The translations under genes and the position numbers were made by a program. Under the pieces are notes generated by a model that was given only the letters and a program-made list of their open reading frames with translations, was not told where the DNA came from and did no database searches. Source: Comamonas halotolerans (GTDB lineage Bacteria; Pseudomonadota; Gammaproteobacteria; Burkholderiales; Burkholderiaceae_C). From it: 64,000 nt of DNA. Position 1 is the stretch's first letter. The number at the start of each line of letters is the position of its first letter. The stretch is from positions 310,001 to 374,000 of the forward strand of contig NZ_JASAUZ010000023.1 in assembly GCF_030162935.1 (NCBI RefSeq), read 5' to 3'. Shown here piece by piece: positions 8,105-16,684 of this stretch.

Positions 8105-8800
8105 TTAGCGTCCCGCTTGATCCCAGGAAGCAGAAGCACGTAACAGGCGCTCCAGATCACGCTTGACTTTCGATGCGCTGCCTTTGTCCATGCCTGGGGG
8201 AAAGCGCATCATCCAGTTGCCTTGCGGGTCTATCACATACAAATGATCCGAGAGTTGCGCGTCTGCAGCAGGCTGCAGCCAGGTACTCAGACGCTGCGCG
8301 TCAACCTGCAACACTTGCGCAGTCTGCAAAGCATTTTTCAATGCTGGAGATGGTTGCTGCCCATCCTGAATCAGCCATACCCAGTCCAAGCGATCTTTCT
8401 CACGGCCGAGCCCTTCCCTCAGCTGGCGCTGCAAATACAGGTGTTCTTCACATTGCGCATTGCACGCTGCGGAGGACGTACTGAGCAGCAACCACTGCCC
8501 CTTGAGGCTGGAAAGCGGCACAGTCTGACCATCCAGCGTACTTGCCATCAGGCCCTCAGGCATGGCCTGCTGTGGTTCAATCAGTTCCCCAAAGTTACGT
8601 CGCCCTTCTGGGCGAATCACATAGTAAGTCAGATAGGATGCGACCACGGGGGCTGCACACACTACCAACACAGCCAGCATTTTCCAGCGCCCTTTGCGCT
8701 GGCGGCCGCTGTAGTGCACACCTTGCGACAGGGTTTGCATGCTGGGCGGGTTGTGCACCGTCAATCCAAGAGGATGCAATTCGGTAGGTTCAGGTGGCAT
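8105..8800 (-). CDS. Membrane-anchored Sco-like thioredoxin-fold protein
   Basis: 231 residues, usually annotated in such clusters only as a hypothetical or oxidase-associated membrane protein. One transmembrane segment at about residues 41-60 is followed by a periplasmic domain. That domain has the layout of Sco: a WLLLSTSSAAC strand, a CxxxC pair (Cys113 and Cys117, CNAQC) and a His186 before YVIDPQGN, matching the Sco motif order Cys-Cys-His-YVYDPKG. I therefore read it as a diverged Sco or TlpA-like copper or thiol protein for oxidase assembly. It overlaps the SURF1 stop by 11 bases, which indicates coupling. The family assignment is inference from motif spacing. Confidence 0.75.
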   Translation of the reverse strand: MPPEPTELHPLGLTVHNPPSMQTLSQGVHYSGRQRKGRWKMLAVLVVCAAPVVASYLTYYVIRPEGRRNFGELIEPQQAMPEGLMASTLDGQTVPLSSLKGQWLLLSTSSAACNAQCEEHLYLQRQLREGLGREKDRLDWVWLIQDGQQPSPALKNALQTAQVLQVDAQRLSTWLQPAADAQLSDHLYVIDPQGNWMMRFPPGMDKGSASKVKRDLERLLRASASWDQAGR

Positions 8801-9557
8801 TGCGTTCTTGTTTTCTGCGGGTGGGCTTTAGAAATTGAAACCACAGCAACATGCCAGCCAGCACGGTTGCAATGGCAAACCATTGAAAGGCATAACCGTG
8901 GTGCGTGGCAACACCGCTATTCACCTGCGGCCAATTGCGCAACAAGCCTTCGCTGTCGGCATCGGTTTGCACCACGGTCAAAGGCCACAGCGTCAGGCCA
9001 GATTGTTGGCTGAAAGCGACCATATCCAGATTTTGTCGAATGTCTGGCTGGGCATTCTGTTCAACCATATCCCGTCCCAAGGCATACACGCGTCCAGGTG
9101 CGCCTGCCAGCCGTGCACTCACTTGTACCGGCCCACTTGGTGTTTCCAGAGGAGGCAGAGCCATTCGGTCTTGAAAATTGCGTGCCAGCCAACCGCGCTG
9201 CACCAGCACCACGTCGCCTTGGGACAATTGCAGCGGTGTAAAGACATAAAAACCGGTTCGTCCATTCATCTGCCGGTTGTCCAAATAGACGGTGTGCTCT
9301 GCCAGCCAGCGGCCTTGCAGCTGCACGGAGCGATGCAGCAAGGCACTCCACACGTCCTCACCTTGCGACAGGCTCTCACGCACAGCCCCGGCATCCAACA
9401 CCGGTGCAGCTGATCGCGCTTGCATGGATTCAAATAGCTCGGTTTTCTGCGCTGCACGATCCAGCTGCCAGCAGCCTAGCGCTACGCCCAAACACACACC
9501 CACGCTACCCATCACCGTGGCGATCCACCACCGCAGATTGCCCCTCTTGCGCGTCAT
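8790..9557 (-). CDS. SURF1 family cytochrome oxidase assembly protein
   Basis: Inner-membrane protein of 255 residues with the SURF1 two-helix topology: a transmembrane segment at about 10-30 ending in GCWQLDRAAQK, a large periplasmic domain, and a second segment near 230-247 (WFAIATVLAGMLLWF). SURF1 proteins help to insert haem A into subunit I. Family motifs GRWL, YLDNR and VQRGWL are visible. It stands between ctaE and the Sco-like gene, in the usual position of the betaproteobacterial cluster. Its start is 16 bases from the divergent DUF2909 gene. Confidence 0.92.
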   Translation of the reverse strand: MTRKRGNLRWWIATVMGSVGVCLGVALGCWQLDRAAQKTELFESMQARSAAPVLDAGAVRESLSQGEDVWSALLHRSVQLQGRWLAEHTVYLDNRQMNGRTGFYVFTPLQLSQGDVVLVQRGWLARNFQDRMALPPLETPSGPVQVSARLAGAPGRVYALGRDMVEQNAQPDIRQNLDMVAFSQQSGLTLWPLTVVQTDADSEGLLRNWPQVNSGVATHHGYAFQWFAIATVLAGMLLWFQFLKPTRRKQERNAT

Positions 9558-9572
9558 TCACAGCCTCTCATA

Positions 9573-9812
9573 ATGGCAAGCATGGACATTGTCATCGTAC
9601 TCATGGGATTTGCCATTTTGGCAAGCTTGGCAGCCGCTGGTGTTTTCATGCTGCGCAAACCAGGCTCCGACCACAACGACACGCAGCGCAGTCGCAACAT
9701 GGCACGCGCACTGACCGTACGCGTATTGCTTTCGGTGACCTTGTTTGTATGCCTGTTGCTGGCCTGGAAACTTGGGTACATACAGCCAACGGGATGGACT
9801 TCCGCACGATGA
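9573..9812 (+). CDS. DUF2909 twin-transmembrane protein
   Basis: 79 residues with two hydrophobic helices (about 3-25 and 47-67) around a short polar loop rich in Asp and Arg. It matches the DUF2909 family, which in Burkholderiales is regularly found in the cytochrome oxidase cluster. It is encoded on the opposite strand to the oxidase genes, between ctaE and SURF1. Its function is unknown; an assembly or stability role is an inference from position. Confidence 0.85.
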   Translation: MASMDIVIVLMGFAILASLAAAGVFMLRKPGSDHNDTQRSRNMARALTVRVLLSVTLFVCLLLAWKLGYIQPTGWTSAR

Positions 9813-9999
9813 AATGGCCAGGCAAGCCTGCTGCACCAAGCTTGCTGCATTGAAGCCCTGTGAATTGCAATACGCTTTTTGGTATTGGAATCTGTACTGG
9901 CCAAGGTTAGCTGCCCGCCCTGATTGAATGCCATCCACTCTCAGCAAGTCTCTCAGGGCGACATTGCCATGCGGCGGATGGCGGACTGGCCGCCACCGT

Positions 10000-10881
10000 T
10001 CACATCCAGTAGACCAAGATATAGAGGAACAGCCACACCACGTCCACAAAGTGCCAGTACCAGGCTGCACCTTCAAAACCGAAATGCCGCTGTGCTGTGA
10101 AATGGCCACTTTGCAAACGCAAGGTGATGAACAGCAGCATCAGCATGCCGACAAACACGTGGAAACCGTGAAAGCCCGTGAGCATGTAAAAAGTGGAACC
10201 AAAAATGCCCGATGACATCTTAAGGTTCAGGTCCGTATACAGGTGGTAGTACTCATAGCCTTGCACGCACAGGAAGGTAATGCCCAGCAGCACTGTCACC
10301 CACATAAAGCCAATAGTTTTGGCCCGTTGCCCCAAACGCAGCGCATGGTGAGCGATGGTGAGCGTGACGCCCGATGTCAGCAACAATGCGGTATTGATGG
10401 TAGGCAACCAAAAAGGCCCGACGGTCTGAAAAACCTCTACTGTGCCCGCTGGTGATGCTGTTGCGCCCGGCTGCACACTCGGCCATACAGCACTGAAACC
10501 GGGCCAGAGCAAGGAGTTCTCCAGACTTCCAAGTTCCGGAACCGAATGCGCCCGCCCCCACCACAGGGCAGTGAAAAATGCGCCAAAGAACATCACCTCC
10601 GAAAAGATGAACCAGCTCATGCTCCAGCGGTAAGACAGATCAATCTTGCGACCGAGCAGCCCGCGCTCGCTTTCAATGGCTGCGGTGCGGAACCAGCGGT
10701 ACAACACCAGCAGCCACCACGACAATCCAAAAACAAAACTCCACATGCCCCATTGATGGCCGTTGACCCACATGCCGGCGCCCAGCACCACGAAGAACAG
10801 TCCGGCAGCCGCCCAGATAGGGTAGCCAGACTCCGCGGGAACATAGTAGTACGGTGTGCTTGCAGTTTGCGGTGTACCCAT
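10000..10881 (-). CDS. ctaE: Cytochrome c oxidase subunit III
   Basis: 293 residues with seven predicted membrane segments, as usual for subunit III. Family motifs include FFGAFFTALWWGR, LLTSGVTLT and the C-terminal FHGFHVFVGM and WHFVDVVW. The ATG at 10881 is preferred because AGGAG lies directly upstream; a longer frame to 10908 has no good site. It follows the DUF2970 gene by 55 bases and is probably co-transcribed with ctaC-ctaD-ctaG. Confidence 0.95.
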   Translation of the reverse strand: MGTPQTASTPYYYVPAESGYPIWAAAGLFFVVLGAGMWVNGHQWGMWSFVFGLSWWLLVLYRWFRTAAIESERGLLGRKIDLSYRWSMSWFIFSEVMFFGAFFTALWWGRAHSVPELGSLENSLLWPGFSAVWPSVQPGATASPAGTVEVFQTVGPFWLPTINTALLLTSGVTLTIAHHALRLGQRAKTIGFMWVTVLLGITFLCVQGYEYYHLYTDLNLKMSSGIFGSTFYMLTGFHGFHVFVGMLMLLFITLRLQSGHFTAQRHFGFEGAAWYWHFVDVVWLFLYILVYWM

Positions 10882-10936
10882 ATCAGCTCCTGTCATCACG
10901 CATCTCAACCATTGCGTATTGGCTCAGCGCTGCGCG

Positions 10937-11137
10937 CTAAACCACCCAATTCACGATTGCTATCAACAGCAACACAAACACAAAAATAGCCACAACACCG
11001 ACCGCTACGATCTGCAATGGTCGGATTTGCGCGGAGTCCTTGCGCCATTCACTGCCTTTGCGCACCCCCAGCAATGCCCAGCCCATCGCAAGGATGGAGC
11101 GCCAGAGTGAAGGTGGCCGAGGTGCAGGCTGCTTCAA
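10937..11137 (-). CDS. DUF2970 single-helix membrane protein (TTG start)
   Basis: 66 residues with one strong C-terminal transmembrane helix and a basic N-terminal half containing SILAMGWALLGVRK. It matches the small DUF2970 family that sits between ctaG and ctaE in betaproteobacteria. No in-frame ATG gives the family length. A TTG at 11137 does, and it overlaps the ctaG stop (TTGA) behind AGGGAG, so translation is probably coupled to ctaG. Function unknown; likely an oxidase assembly factor by position. Confidence 0.8.
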   Translation of the reverse strand: MKQPAPRPPSLWRSILAMGWALLGVRKGSEWRKDSAQIRPLQIVAVGVVAIFVFVLLLIAIVNWVV

Positions 11138-11745
11138 GACGCTTCTCCCTCCTTGTGCGTCACTTGCTGGGACGCTACCGGCGCAGCAGGCACGCGGCCA
11201 CCCACTTCGAAGAAGGTGTAGCTCAAGGTGATGGTGGTCACATCCTTGGGCAGCTTGGGATCGATCACAAACGCCACCGGCCATTCCTTTTTCTCGCCAG
11301 GCTGCAGCTCATACTGGTTGAAGCAAAAGCATTCCAGCTTGGTGAAGTGCGGAGCGGCATTGCGCGGTGCATAGCTGGGGATGGCCTGCGCAGCCATGGC
11401 ACGGTCCTGCACGTTCTGGAACTCGTACATCACCGTTGCCAGCTCGCCAGGGTGTACCTGCATGGAGACTTTTTCCGGCTTGAAATCCCATGGCCCGCGC
11501 GCATTGGCATCGAACTCCACCGTGATGGTGCGGCTGGCATCCACCTGGGTGTTCGCAGGCAGTTTGCCCACCACGCCATTACCTGGCACCTGTCGCTCCG
11601 AAATGCTGAGGATATTGATGCCCAGTGCCTCGCACACATGCTTGTAGATGGGGATGAGCGCGTATCCGAAGGCAAACATTCCCACCGTGATCACCAGTAA
11701 CTTGGTGACCATTTGAAGATTGGCTCGGCGTTTGTAAGCGCTCAT
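11134..11745 (-). CDS. ctaG: CtaG/Cox11 cytochrome oxidase assembly protein
   Basis: Copper chaperone that inserts CuB into subunit I. 203 residues with an N-terminal transmembrane anchor (LLVITVGMFAFGYALIPIY) and a periplasmic beta-sandwich. The copper-binding motif CFCFNQ appears near residue 139, and YTFFEVGG near the C-terminus. Its stop is overlapped by the DUF2970 start, and it follows the small assembly protein by 15 bases. Confidence 0.96.
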   Translation of the reverse strand: MSAYKRRANLQMVTKLLVITVGMFAFGYALIPIYKHVCEALGINILSISERQVPGNGVVGKLPANTQVDASRTITVEFDANARGPWDFKPEKVSMQVHPGELATVMYEFQNVQDRAMAAQAIPSYAPRNAAPHFTKLECFCFNQYELQPGEKKEWPVAFVIDPKLPKDVTTITLSYTFFEVGGRVPAAPVASQQVTHKEGEAS

Positions 11746-11760
11746 GGCAAGACCTGCTGT

Positions 11761-11916
11761 TTAGCCACCGAGCAGCGCCATCTTGCCAACAAAACCAAGG
11801 AAAAACGTGACTGCAATGGACGCCAGCACCACGGCCATGCGCACATTGCGCTGGCGTTGCAAATGCCACGCTTGTGTGTGCTCGGATGTGGCGTTGCTGT
11901 GTTTCGCTTGAATCAT
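11761..11916 (-). CDS. Cytochrome oxidase small assembly protein
   Basis: A 51-residue protein, MIQAKHSN at its start, with a basic middle (LQRQRNVR) and one C-terminal transmembrane helix ending in KMALLGG. It fills the gap between ctaD and ctaG, exactly where Burkholderiales encode the cytochrome oxidase small assembly protein, a single-helix protein of this size. It starts four bases after the ctaD stop, so co-translation is likely. Confidence 0.82.
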   Translation of the reverse strand: MIQAKHSNATSEHTQAWHLQRQRNVRMAVVLASIAVTFFLGFVGKMALLGG

Positions 11917-11919
11917 GGT

Positions 11920-13572
11920 TTATCCAATCACACGGGTGGCTGTGCTATCCAGTTTGGGAGGGGTTTCGAAAGTGTGGAACGGCGCTGGCGAGGGCACTTC
12001 CCACTCCAGACCCTCCGCAGCCTCCCAAGGCTTTTGCGGTGCCGCAGGGCCTTTGCCGCGCATGGCGGGCAGCACCACTGCCAGGAAGAAGTACACCTGC
12101 ATCAAGCCAAAGCCCAGTGCGCCGATCGAAGCTACCGCATTGAAGTCGGCAAACTGCATGGGGTAATCCGCATAACGGCGAGGCATACCTGCCAGCCCCA
12201 GGAAGTGCATCGGAAAGAAGGTGATGTTGAAAAAGATCAGCGATCCCCAGAAGTGGATGCGCCCGCGCGTTTCGGAATACATCACACCAGTCCATTTGGG
12301 TGCCCAGTAGTAATAAGCCGCGAACATGGAAAACAGCGAACCAGCCACCAGCACATAGTGGAAGTGCGCCACCACGTAATACGTGTCCTGGAGTTGAATG
12401 TCGATGGGGGCCATGGACAGAATCAGCCCTGTGAAGCCCCCCATGGTGAACACAAAGATAAAGCCCACGGAGAACAGCATCGGCGTCTCAAAGGTCATGG
12501 AGCCGCGCCACATGGTGGCCACCCAGTTGAAGATCTTCACCGCAGTGGGTACCGAGATCAACATCGTGGAATACATGAAGAACAACTGCCCAGTCACCGG
12601 CATGCCTGTGGTGAACATGTGGTGCGCCCAGACGATGAAGCTCAGGATCGCAATCGAGCTGGTGGCATACACCATCGAGGCATAGCCAAACAGCTTCTTG
12701 CGGCTGAAAGCAGGCACGATCTGGCTGATGATGCCGAACGCTGGCAAGATCATGATGTACACCTCGGGGTGACCGAAGAACCAGAAGATGTGCTGGTACA
12801 TCACCGGATCACCACCGCCGGCAGGGTTGAAAAAGCTGGTGCCGAAGTGGCGGTCCGTCAGCGTCATGGTGATGGCACCTGCCAGCACGGGCATCACGGC
12901 TATCAGCAGATAGGCTGTGATCAGCCACGTCCAGGCAAACATCGGCATCTTCATCAGCGTCATGCCGGGCGCGCGCATGTTCAAAATCGTGACGATGATG
13001 TTGATGGAGCCCATGATGGAGCTGGCACCCATGATGTGCATGGCGAAGATGCTGGTGTCCATGGATGGCCCCATCTGCAGCGTCAATGGCGCATACAGCG
13101 TCCAGCCAGCCGCAGGCGCGCCACCGGGCATGAAGAACGAGGCCACCAGCATGATCCCGGCTGGCACCATCAGCCAGAAGCTGAAGTTATTCATGCGTGC
13201 AAAGGCCATATCCGAGGCCCCAATCTGCAGCGGCAGCATCCAGTTCGCAAAGCCCACAAATGCCGGCATGATGGCGCCAAACACCATGATCAGGCCGTGC
13301 ATGGTGGTGAGCTGATTGAACAGCTCGGGATTCACCAGTTGCAGCCCGGGCTGGAACAGCTCTGCCCGGATCAACAGTGCCAGCACGCCACCAATCATCA
13401 ACATGGTGAAGCTGAACAGCAGGTACAGCGTGCCAATGTCCTTGTGGTTGGTGGCATAAAGCCAGCGCCGCCAGCCTGTGGGCGTGGCGTGGTGATGATC
13501 ATGATGGTGATCTTCGTGGGCGTGATGCCCAGACTGCGCGGTATCGTGAGAAGGTGGGTAAATGGCGCTCAT
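11920..13572 (-). CDS. ctaD: Cytochrome c oxidase subunit I (aa3 type)
   Basis: Catalytic subunit, 550 residues, twelve membrane helices. It carries the haem-copper motifs: WFFGHPEVYI (CuB His and the proton-channel Glu of A1-type oxidases), HHMFTTGM, and VAHFHYVL with the haem a and a3 His ligands. NHKDIGTLYLLF marks the start of the conserved core. The first 35 residues are unusual: nine His within about fourteen residues (HHAHEDHHHDHHHA), a likely metal-binding tail. It lies 35 bases after ctaC and four bases before the small assembly gene. Confidence 0.97.
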   Translation of the reverse strand: MSAIYPPSHDTAQSGHHAHEDHHHDHHHATPTGWRRWLYATNHKDIGTLYLLFSFTMLMIGGVLALLIRAELFQPGLQLVNPELFNQLTTMHGLIMVFGAIMPAFVGFANWMLPLQIGASDMAFARMNNFSFWLMVPAGIMLVASFFMPGGAPAAGWTLYAPLTLQMGPSMDTSIFAMHIMGASSIMGSINIIVTILNMRAPGMTLMKMPMFAWTWLITAYLLIAVMPVLAGAITMTLTDRHFGTSFFNPAGGGDPVMYQHIFWFFGHPEVYIMILPAFGIISQIVPAFSRKKLFGYASMVYATSSIAILSFIVWAHHMFTTGMPVTGQLFFMYSTMLISVPTAVKIFNWVATMWRGSMTFETPMLFSVGFIFVFTMGGFTGLILSMAPIDIQLQDTYYVVAHFHYVLVAGSLFSMFAAYYYWAPKWTGVMYSETRGRIHFWGSLIFFNITFFPMHFLGLAGMPRRYADYPMQFADFNAVASIGALGFGLMQVYFFLAVVLPAMRGKGPAAPQKPWEAAEGLEWEVPSPAPFHTFETPPKLDSTATRVIG

Positions 13573-13607
13573 GTGCGTGTCTCCCTAACGCTTGCTGTTC
13601 GATGCGC

Positions 13608-15227
13608 TCACTGCGCGGCCACAATATCTACGCGGCGCGCTTGCTCATCTGCACCGCTGCTGTCGGTAATGGTCTGGGGCTTTCGCAGCTCAATGCGCTC
13701 CGGCGCAATGCCCGCATCCGTCAAGGCTTTGGCCACTGCCTGAGCCCTCTGTTTGGCAATCTCTGCATTCACATCGGCACTGCCTGTGGCATCCACATAG
13801 CCCGATAGCGCAATCTTCACATCCGCATGGGCCTGCAGCCACTGTGCAGCTTCCTGGGCTATGCCCTGTGCTTTGTCATCCAAAACGCTTTGGCCGGTGG
13901 CAAAGAAAATCTGGAAAGGCATGGCACCACCAGCCGCATCCGGCGAACTCCCCTCGGCCACAACAGGCGTAGCGGTCTGCGCAGAAGGGACTGCTTCAGG
14001 CGCAGTTGCAGGTGCTGTTACGGGCGCAGCTTCTGCAGCATGCGCTCCACCTTCCGGAAACTTGCCATTGCGCGCCTCGGTGAACTGCGCTGGCTGAATC
14101 AACTGACCTGTTTTGTTGCTCCAGCTGTTCTTGACATAGGTGAGCACTGCCGCCAGCTCCACATCGTTGAGCTGTTTCCACGAAGGCATGGTGCCGTTGG
14201 CACGGCCTTCCAGCACCACATGCATGGGCTCCGCCAGCGAACCTTGCACCAGCGCACTCCCATCCAGCGGCTTGATGGCTCCTGCGCCCTTGCCATTGGC
14301 CTGGTGGCATGCGGCGCAGTTTGCAGCATAGACTTTCGCCCCCCGGGCAATCAATTCATCAAGTTTCCACTCCTTGGTCGGATCGTCCTTTTTGGCAGCT
14401 GCCAGTTTTTGCTGCTCCTCCACCCAGGCTGCGTAAGCCCCCGTATCCAGCACCTTCACGTGAATGGGCATGTACGCATGTTCTTTGCCACACAGCTCAG
14501 CACACTGGCCGTAAAAGTCTCCGGGCTTTTCGGCCCTGAACCAGGTATCACGCACAAAACCAGGAATGGCATCCTGCTTGATGCCGAAGGCAGGCACCAT
14601 GAAACTGTGGATCACATCATTGGCGGTGGTGATGATGCGCACCTTCTTGCCAACTGGCACTACCAGTGGATTGTCTACGCGCAACAAATAATCATTTGGT
14701 GCGTTGCTGACATCCCCACTGTCTGACATCGCCCGATGGCTGCTGTCGATGGTGGACAAAAAGCTCAGACCTTCACCAGGTCCTTTGAGATAGTCGTAGC
14801 CCCACTTCCATTGGTAGCCCGTGACCTTGATGGTCAGCTCCGCATTGGTCGTATCTTTTTGCGCCACCAGCACTTTGGTGGCAGGCAGAGCCATCAGGAT
14901 CACGATGATGAAAGGAATGACCGTCCAGATCACTTCCACTGTTGCAGACTCATGAAAGTTCGCGGCCTTGGCGCCTTGGGACTTGCGGTGCTTCCAGATG
15001 GAATAGAACATCACCGCAAACACGCCTACAAAAATCACCACACAAATGGACAGCATCATCCAGTGCAAGAAATGCTGCTCCTGCGCAATACGCGTCACCG
15101 GAGGATGCAAGTTCAGCTGTTTGACGGCTGGGCCACCAGGCAAATCCTGCACGGCGTGGGCTGCATTGGCCATCCATGCGGTTGCCGCTGTACACAGAGA
15201 TACCAGTTGAAAGATGCTGCTTTTCAT
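13608..15227 (-). CDS. ctaC: Cytochrome c oxidase subunit II fused to cytochrome c and OmpA domains
   Basis: 539 residues, about twice a simple subunit II. In order: signal peptide (1-25), two membrane helices (about 55-75 and 95-115), a CuA domain with ligands His207, Cys242, Cys246, His250 and Met253 (CAELCGKEHAYM), a class I cytochrome c domain with CAACH at 304-308 and a candidate axial Met in GTMPSWKQL, an Ala/Pro-rich linker (about 385-435), and an OmpA-like domain (436-539) with GYVDATGS and AKQRAQAV. Cyt c fusions are common (caa3 type); the OmpA domain would reach peptidoglycan. The ATG at 15227 starts the signal peptide; upstream in-frame sequence is unrelated. Confidence 0.95.
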   Translation of the reverse strand: MKSSIFQLVSLCTAATAWMANAAHAVQDLPGGPAVKQLNLHPPVTRIAQEQHFLHWMMLSICVVIFVGVFAVMFYSIWKHRKSQGAKAANFHESATVEVIWTVIPFIIVILMALPATKVLVAQKDTTNAELTIKVTGYQWKWGYDYLKGPGEGLSFLSTIDSSHRAMSDSGDVSNAPNDYLLRVDNPLVVPVGKKVRIITTANDVIHSFMVPAFGIKQDAIPGFVRDTWFRAEKPGDFYGQCAELCGKEHAYMPIHVKVLDTGAYAAWVEEQQKLAAAKKDDPTKEWKLDELIARGAKVYAANCAACHQANGKGAGAIKPLDGSALVQGSLAEPMHVVLEGRANGTMPSWKQLNDVELAAVLTYVKNSWSNKTGQLIQPAQFTEARNGKFPEGGAHAAEAAPVTAPATAPEAVPSAQTATPVVAEGSSPDAAGGAMPFQIFFATGQSVLDDKAQGIAQEAAQWLQAHADVKIALSGYVDATGSADVNAEIAKQRAQAVAKALTDAGIAPERIELRKPQTITDSSGADEQARRVDIVAAQ

Positions 15228-15702
15228 ACTTCTCACTTGCGTCTGAGCCTCCGGGATTCCGTTGCGCCTGCTAGACAGCAGAGCGCGAAGTCTTGCAAAG
15301 AAAACGAGGAAATCAAGGCACCTGGCACGCAGCACCAGGCCGCCACACTTGCAGTCTGCAAGACGGGCGAACAAATGCGTACAGGGATTTCAAGCAGGAA
15401 ACAGCGACACCACTACAACGTGCTGTAGGACGTGGCGCTGATTTGAATTGATGGAATTGAGTTCCGAATGTGCGCAGACACACCGGACGCATAGAAACCA
15501 GCACGTTGCAGGCCTGCGCAAGTTTTGCGCTGAAGCCTGCCATCAAGGCAAAACGACACACCAATTTCGTCTCCCTCTGAAGACCCGAAGGCCTTTGGCT
15601 TTGCACAACAACCTAGCCAATCGGTCTGTGCTCGTTGTCAGTAGTTCGAAAAAATTGTAGTTTGCTTTGTCTTAAATCAAAGCAGCAAAAGCAGGTTTGA
15701 AG
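15228..15702. other. Non-coding region upstream of ctaC
   Basis: About 475 bases between the start of ctaC and the end of the methyltransferase gene, both on the minus strand. It should hold the oxidase promoter, but no convincing -35/-10 pair stands out. Near 15663-15684 an inverted repeat (TGCTTTG/CAAAGCA), read on the minus strand, could terminate the methyltransferase transcript, with a T-run some bases further on. No gene is seen. Confidence 0.5.
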
Positions 15703-16611
15703 CTATCGCAAACCCTGTTCCCGCCCTTTTTTGAGCATGCTACGCATTTGCTCCAGTGAGACAGCGCTTTCGCTTTCCACAGCCACACGCGGCGCTGGTT
15801 TGAAGGCATGTCCGTAGACCAGCTCAAAGGTCACGGCAAGCTGGCCTTCGCTGCTGTCCACACGCAAATACTCATTCATGGCTGCGTGCAATTGCTTCAA
15901 CCATGCCTTGCCGCGCAAGCCAGCAAAACGCTGGGGATGCAGATTGCAACCCAGTTCGCGCAACTCCTGGAGCAAACGCTCGGGGGTCGCAAAGGTCAGC
16001 GTGATCGTCTCCATGTCCATCACGGGCTCGGCAAAACCAGCCTGAACCAGCATATCCCCCCAATCGTGCATATCGGTATAGCTGTGCCCCGCTGCAGGCC
16101 AGCCCATGCGCGCATACAGATCACGCAGCTCTTTGACCGTATCTGGCCCAAGGCAAGAAAACATGACAAAGCCATCCACCGCCAAAGCCTCATGCCAAGC
16201 CTTGAGCATCTGCTGGGGCTGCGCCTGATGGTGCAGCAACATGTTCGCCCACAACATTTCCATGCTGCCGGGCGCTGGAATTTCAACGAACGTCATGTTG
16301 CCAGTCCAGCGAGATGGACTCCACCATGCCTTGCCCCATGTCTGCTGGGCCACAGCCTGCATGCGCGGCTCCGTCTCCACCACATATGCCTGTGCCTGAG
16401 GATAGCGCTGGGCAATCAGCGCATGGGTTTGCATACCGCCGCGCACAGGCTGCCAGTCACACCAGCTTTTGGGAGTGCGGCAAATCCACTGAAGGCGATC
16501 TTCCATGCGCCTCCCCACCTCTTCATGCAGCCAGGGAGACTGCGCGGGTGCTGCGCGCTGCCAGCGAGCGGCAGCAATGGGATCAATGGTGGGAGGAAGA
16601 TTCTCGGACAT
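15703..16611 (-). CDS. SAM-dependent methyltransferase, BioC-like
   Basis: 302 residues. Resembles the malonyl-ACP O-methyltransferase BioC group that disguises the first intermediate of biotin synthesis. Visible features are a class I methyltransferase core with an acidic residue after strand 2 (VVETEPRM), MLWANMLLHHQ and FSCLGPDTVKELR, the last close to the BioC signature FSTFGPxTLxEL. The glycine-rich motif I is weak (PVRGGMQT). An ATG at 16611 is used; ATG 16620 and GTG 16623 are alternatives. It diverges from comF. With no other bio genes nearby, BioC is a likely rather than certain name. Confidence 0.75.
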   Translation of the reverse strand: MSENLPPTIDPIAAARWQRAAPAQSPWLHEEVGRRMEDRLQWICRTPKSWCDWQPVRGGMQTHALIAQRYPQAQAYVVETEPRMQAVAQQTWGKAWWSPSRWTGNMTFVEIPAPGSMEMLWANMLLHHQAQPQQMLKAWHEALAVDGFVMFSCLGPDTVKELRDLYARMGWPAAGHSYTDMHDWGDMLVQAGFAEPVMDMETITLTFATPERLLQELRELGCNLHPQRFAGLRGKAWLKQLHAAMNEYLRVDSSEGQLAVTFELVYGHAFKPAPRVAVESESAVSLEQMRSMLKKGREQGLR

Positions 16612-16684
16612 GAAAGGCATCACTCAACAACCCTGCCGCCATACGGCATGGCGACGACAGGTGCTGCGGCAGTATATTGACTTC

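Noticed and set aside
12000..13743. Long plus-strand open frame of 676 residues opposite ctaD and ctaC
   Set aside because: His- and Arg-rich shadow of the G+C-rich antisense strand; ctaD and the end of ctaC on the minus strand are unambiguous.
15663..15684. FNR/ANR-like box TTGATTTAAGACAA on the minus strand upstream of ctaC
   Set aside because: Two mismatches in the second half and more than 400 bases from the ctaC start; the same bases also form a stem that may terminate the methyltransferase gene.
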